Shown here: one piece after another, positions 5,337-6,969 of the stretch
Layout: each line of letters starts with the position of its first letter
Position numbering within the stretch: the stretch's first letter is position 1
Notes under the pieces: generated by a model
Told to the model about the DNA's origin: nothing
What the model saw: only the letters and a program-made list of their open reading frames with translations
Databases searched by the model: none
Program-made: the position numbers and the translations under genes
Origin: Armatimonadota bacterium
GTDB taxonomy: Bacteria; Armatimonadota; SYMT01
Length of the DNA: 6,969 nt
Reading direction: 5' to 3'
NCBI GenBank assembly: GCA_020696885.1
Contig: JAJFMS010000177.1
Span: 1-6,969, forward strand

Positions 5337-6392
5337 TCAGAGTCGGCGGGCGCGGCCGTAGAGGATGTTGAAGCCGGCGCCCATGGTCAGCAGGTTGATC
5401 GCTTCGCCGGGGGCAGCGGTGCCGGCCACGTCTTTGAGCACGTGCACGATGCTGGCGCTGCTCATGTTGGAGTATTCCCGGTAGTGGGCTGCGGAAGGCT
5501 GGATCGCCTCACCGGGGATGCCGAGCCGGCGGGAGATCTTCATCAGGAGTAAGAGGCCTGCAGGATGGATCGCCCAGCGCGGCTCGTTTTTCCAGCCGGC
5601 TTCCGTCTCGCCCAGTGCCGTGGTGACGAAGTCCCGGACATCGCGGTCGAACGTCTTCTGGTCCGCCAGCGCGAAGCTGTAGTAGTTCCGGTAAGCCCAG
5701 CGGATCAGCTCCAGGCCGGTATCCGCCCGCTGCCAGAAGCGCAGCTCCTCCAGCGCCAGCGGATTGCTGCCCACCTCCGGGTTGTCACTCACCCACATCG
5801 CCGCCGCGCCGTCGCCGAAGGTGCAGTTCCCCTGCCACATGTCGAGGCCGGTCCCGGTGGTGTCGACCATCGTGGAAGGTACCTCCACCGCGATGACGAG
5901 CACGTTCCGCACGGACGCGTCCAGCGACTGCACCAGGTTCAGCGCCTTGATGCTGCCGGTGCAGCCCACGTTCCCCAGGTCCACCATCAGGCTGTTCGGC
6001 CGGACGAGCCCCGGCAGGCGATGGGCGGTGCGGTAACTGAGCCCGGGCATCAGGTTACCGCTCGCGGTGGTGGTGACCACCGCGTCGAAGGTCACCCCCG
6101 CCGCGTCCGCCGCCGGGATGATCTGCCCCGCCAGGGCGTCCAGGGACCGGTTGGCGGCCTCCTCGAACGCCACGGCGCGGCTCCGGAAGTCGTTCATGGA
6201 AGACCAGTCGTCGAGGAGCGTGTAGCGGGTACGCTCGCCCACGAGTTGGAAGCGGAGGAAGTCCCGCAGCCGGGTGTGCTCCTCATCGGCCAGCGGCATC
6301 TCGCCGATGATCCGCTCGAACTCGACCAGGAGGCGCGCGTTCGTCCAGGCGTCGCCCGGCTGGGCGCAGAAGATGTCGTTGATAAATCGCAT
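5337..6392 (-). CDS. Type III PKS/KAS III-like condensing enzyme
   Basis: A thiolase-fold condensing enzyme expected to join an acyl starter to a malonyl unit in the cytoplasm. From the ATG at 6392 it has 351 residues. The Cys-His-Asn triad is Cys144 (GNVGCTGS), His276 (WAIHPAG) and Asn309 (EYSNMSSAS). TTASGNLMPGLSYRTAHRLPG (about 108-128) mirrors the chalcone-synthase segment CTTSGVDMPGADYQ, and the His-to-Asn spacing of 33 equals that of plant chalcone synthase (303 to 336). The C-terminal MGAGFN replaces the GFGPG loop and is more KAS III-like. I therefore place it between chalcone/stilbene synthase-like enzymes and KAS III. The frame stays open to a GTG at 6533 (398 residues), with another ATG at 6476. 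I chose 6392 because INDIFCAQPG then aligns with the start of the family; no start has a good Shine-Dalgarno. An ACP gene follows, implying ACP-linked substrates. The product is unknown. Confidence 0.88.
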   Translation of the reverse strand: MRFINDIFCAQPGDAWTNARLLVEFERIIGEMPLADEEHTRLRDFLRFQLVGERTRYTLLDDWSSMNDFRSRAVAFEEAANRSLDALAGQIIPAADAAGVTFDAVVTTTASGNLMPGLSYRTAHRLPGLVRPNSLMVDLGNVGCTGSIKALNLVQSLDASVRNVLVIAVEVPSTMVDTTGTGLDMWQGNCTFGDGAAAMWVSDNPEVGSNPLALEELRFWQRADTGLELIRWAYRNYYSFALADQKTFDRDVRDFVTTALGETEAGWKNEPRWAIHPAGLLLLMKISRRLGIPGEAIQPSAAHYREYSNMSSASIVHVLKDVAGTAAPGEAINLLTMGAGFNILYGRARRL

Positions 6393-6741
6393 GCAGGTGA
6401 AGACCGATCCGAGCGGGCGCTCAACTGGCGCCGCGAGCCTTCTTAGTCTAACGCGGGAGGCTCCCCACAGCACCATGCCGCGATGTGGTAACCAACTATA
6501 GGAAAGTTCTCGGATCCTGGAGTCCCTCGGCACTTTAGAAGTAGTTGCGAAGGGACGAAGATCGCTGCACCGCCCCGCCGCAGGCTTGACGCTCGGAGAG
6601 CTATCGCCTGGCCAGACGTGCCAACCGCTAGGTCGCCGCCCATGCCGCAGCTCCGGGAGGCCGGAGGCGAGAATCCGCGCGCGGGAGAAACCGGTTATGG
6701 GCTTTGCCGGAGGCCGGCCGCGGGGGGAACTTGGGCGAGCG
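6393..6741. other. Non-coding region between the Crp/Fnr and ketosynthase genes
   Basis: These 349 bases separate two same-strand genes, unless the ketosynthase starts further upstream (GTG at 6533 or ATG at 6476). On the minus strand a TATAGT at about 6500-6495 resembles a -10 box, but I see no convincing -35 at the right distance. A small palindrome, TGGTAACCA, lies at 6486-6494. GCCGG-agg-CCGGC at 6706-6718 could fold as a 5-bp hairpin after the Crp/Fnr stop, without a U run. Short frames here look spurious. Confidence 0.5.
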
Positions 6742-6969
6742 TCAGAACACGGGGCAAGTAGGATCTACCCAGATCCCGCGGCGGCCCCCGCGCTGGATCG
6801 CACCCGCTTCGACGAGGCTCCCCAGCACCCGGGACATGGTCTCGCGACGCAGGCCCACGAGGTCGGCTAGCTCCGACTGGCTCAGCGGCATCTCCAGCCA
6901 GATCCGCCCCCCGCGCTGCTCGCCGTAACGAGCCGCCAGCAGATGGAGGAGGCCGTGAGCACGTGCCCT
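6742..6969 (-). CDS. Crp/Fnr family transcription regulator, C-terminal part (cut by window edge)
   Basis: The last 75 residues of a Crp/Fnr-type DNA-binding regulator; the start and sensor domain lie beyond the right edge. The fragment begins in the helix before the winged helix-turn-helix (HGLLHLLAARYGEQRGG), continues with the family's PLSQSELADLVGLRRETMSRVL (residues 28-49), where the recognition helix carries RRETMSR, and then VEAGAIQRGGRRGIWV (53-68) forming the wing. It ends at the TGA at 6742-6744. Such proteins bind palindromic sites as dimers and respond to cAMP, oxygen, NO or redox through the N-terminal domain, which cannot be seen here, so no ligand can be assigned. It is on the same strand as, and upstream of, the ketosynthase and ACP genes. 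The 349-base gap argues against a simple operon. Confidence 0.9.
   Translation of the reverse strand, partial: RARAHGLLHLLAARYGEQRGGRIWLEMPLSQSELADLVGLRRETMSRVLGSLVEAGAIQRGGRRGIWVDPTCPVF

Noticed and set aside
5565..6446. 293-codon plus-strand frame opposite the ketosynthase
   Set aside because: It is antisense to an enzyme with an intact catalytic triad, is Arg/His/Gly-rich and has no ribosome site.
6587..6592. TTGAC-like -35 on the plus strand near 6587
   Set aside because: No matching -10 lies at 16-18 bases, and no gene follows on that strand.
6443..6643. 66-codon minus-strand frame between the Crp/Fnr and ketosynthase genes
   Set aside because: It overlaps the likely ketosynthase leader, has no ribosome site and shows no recognisable pattern.
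6656..6720. Repeated GCCGGAGGC segments
   Set aside because: Two short GC-only copies in GC-rich DNA are likely by chance, and no regular spacing or third copy is seen.

Overview
The window is GC-rich chromosomal DNA with a strong third-position GC bias, which also produces long spurious open frames on the opposite strands. The gene set points to a soil or sediment bacterium of the Gemmatimonadota, Planctomycetota or Acidobacteriota type. It contains a DUF1501 plus PSCyt1/DUF1549/DUF1553 pair, a tiny lmo0937-type membrane protein, a ketosynthase with its own acyl carrier protein, and a Crp/Fnr regulator. I lean to Gemmatimonadota, but no marker gene is present and the assignment is an inference.

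Layout from left to right. (1) 104-4075, minus strand: a two-gene unit. The DUF1501 protein, with a twin-arginine signal, is upstream in transcription. It is followed after 24 bp by a large secreted cytochrome-like protein with two Ig-like (Big_2-type) domains, CX4CH and CXXCH motifs, and DUF1549 and DUF1553 domains. (2) 4076-4361: a divergent control region with a Shine-Dalgarno sequence, a leader hairpin, an ECF-sigma-like promoter candidate (minus strand) and an 18-bp palindrome. (3) 4362-4508, plus strand: a 48-residue membrane protein that is easy to miss because of its size. (4) 4509-4849: non-coding, with a 22-bp stem-loop after the small gene and a second hairpin after the ACP gene. 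The genes on either side converge here. (5) 4850-6392, minus strand: a type III PKS/KAS III-like condensing enzyme followed by a discrete ACP. They are separated by 232 bp of unusual short tandem repeats (7-mers and 8-mers, with the 7-mer arrays in inverted orientation). (6) 6393-6741: non-coding. (7) 6742-6969, minus strand: the C-terminal DNA-binding half of a Crp/Fnr regulator, cut by the window edge.

How the genes may work together: the DUF1501 and DUF1549/1553 proteins are a recurrent pair of exported proteins of unproven function. The condensing enzyme and ACP probably form a small fatty-acyl or polyketide module. The Crp/Fnr gene lies upstream on the same strand and may or may not regulate it. 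The most unusual feature is the repeat-built intergenic region at 5105-5324. It reaches the ACP start codon in place of a recognisable Shine-Dalgarno sequence and could fold into a long hairpin in the mRNA.
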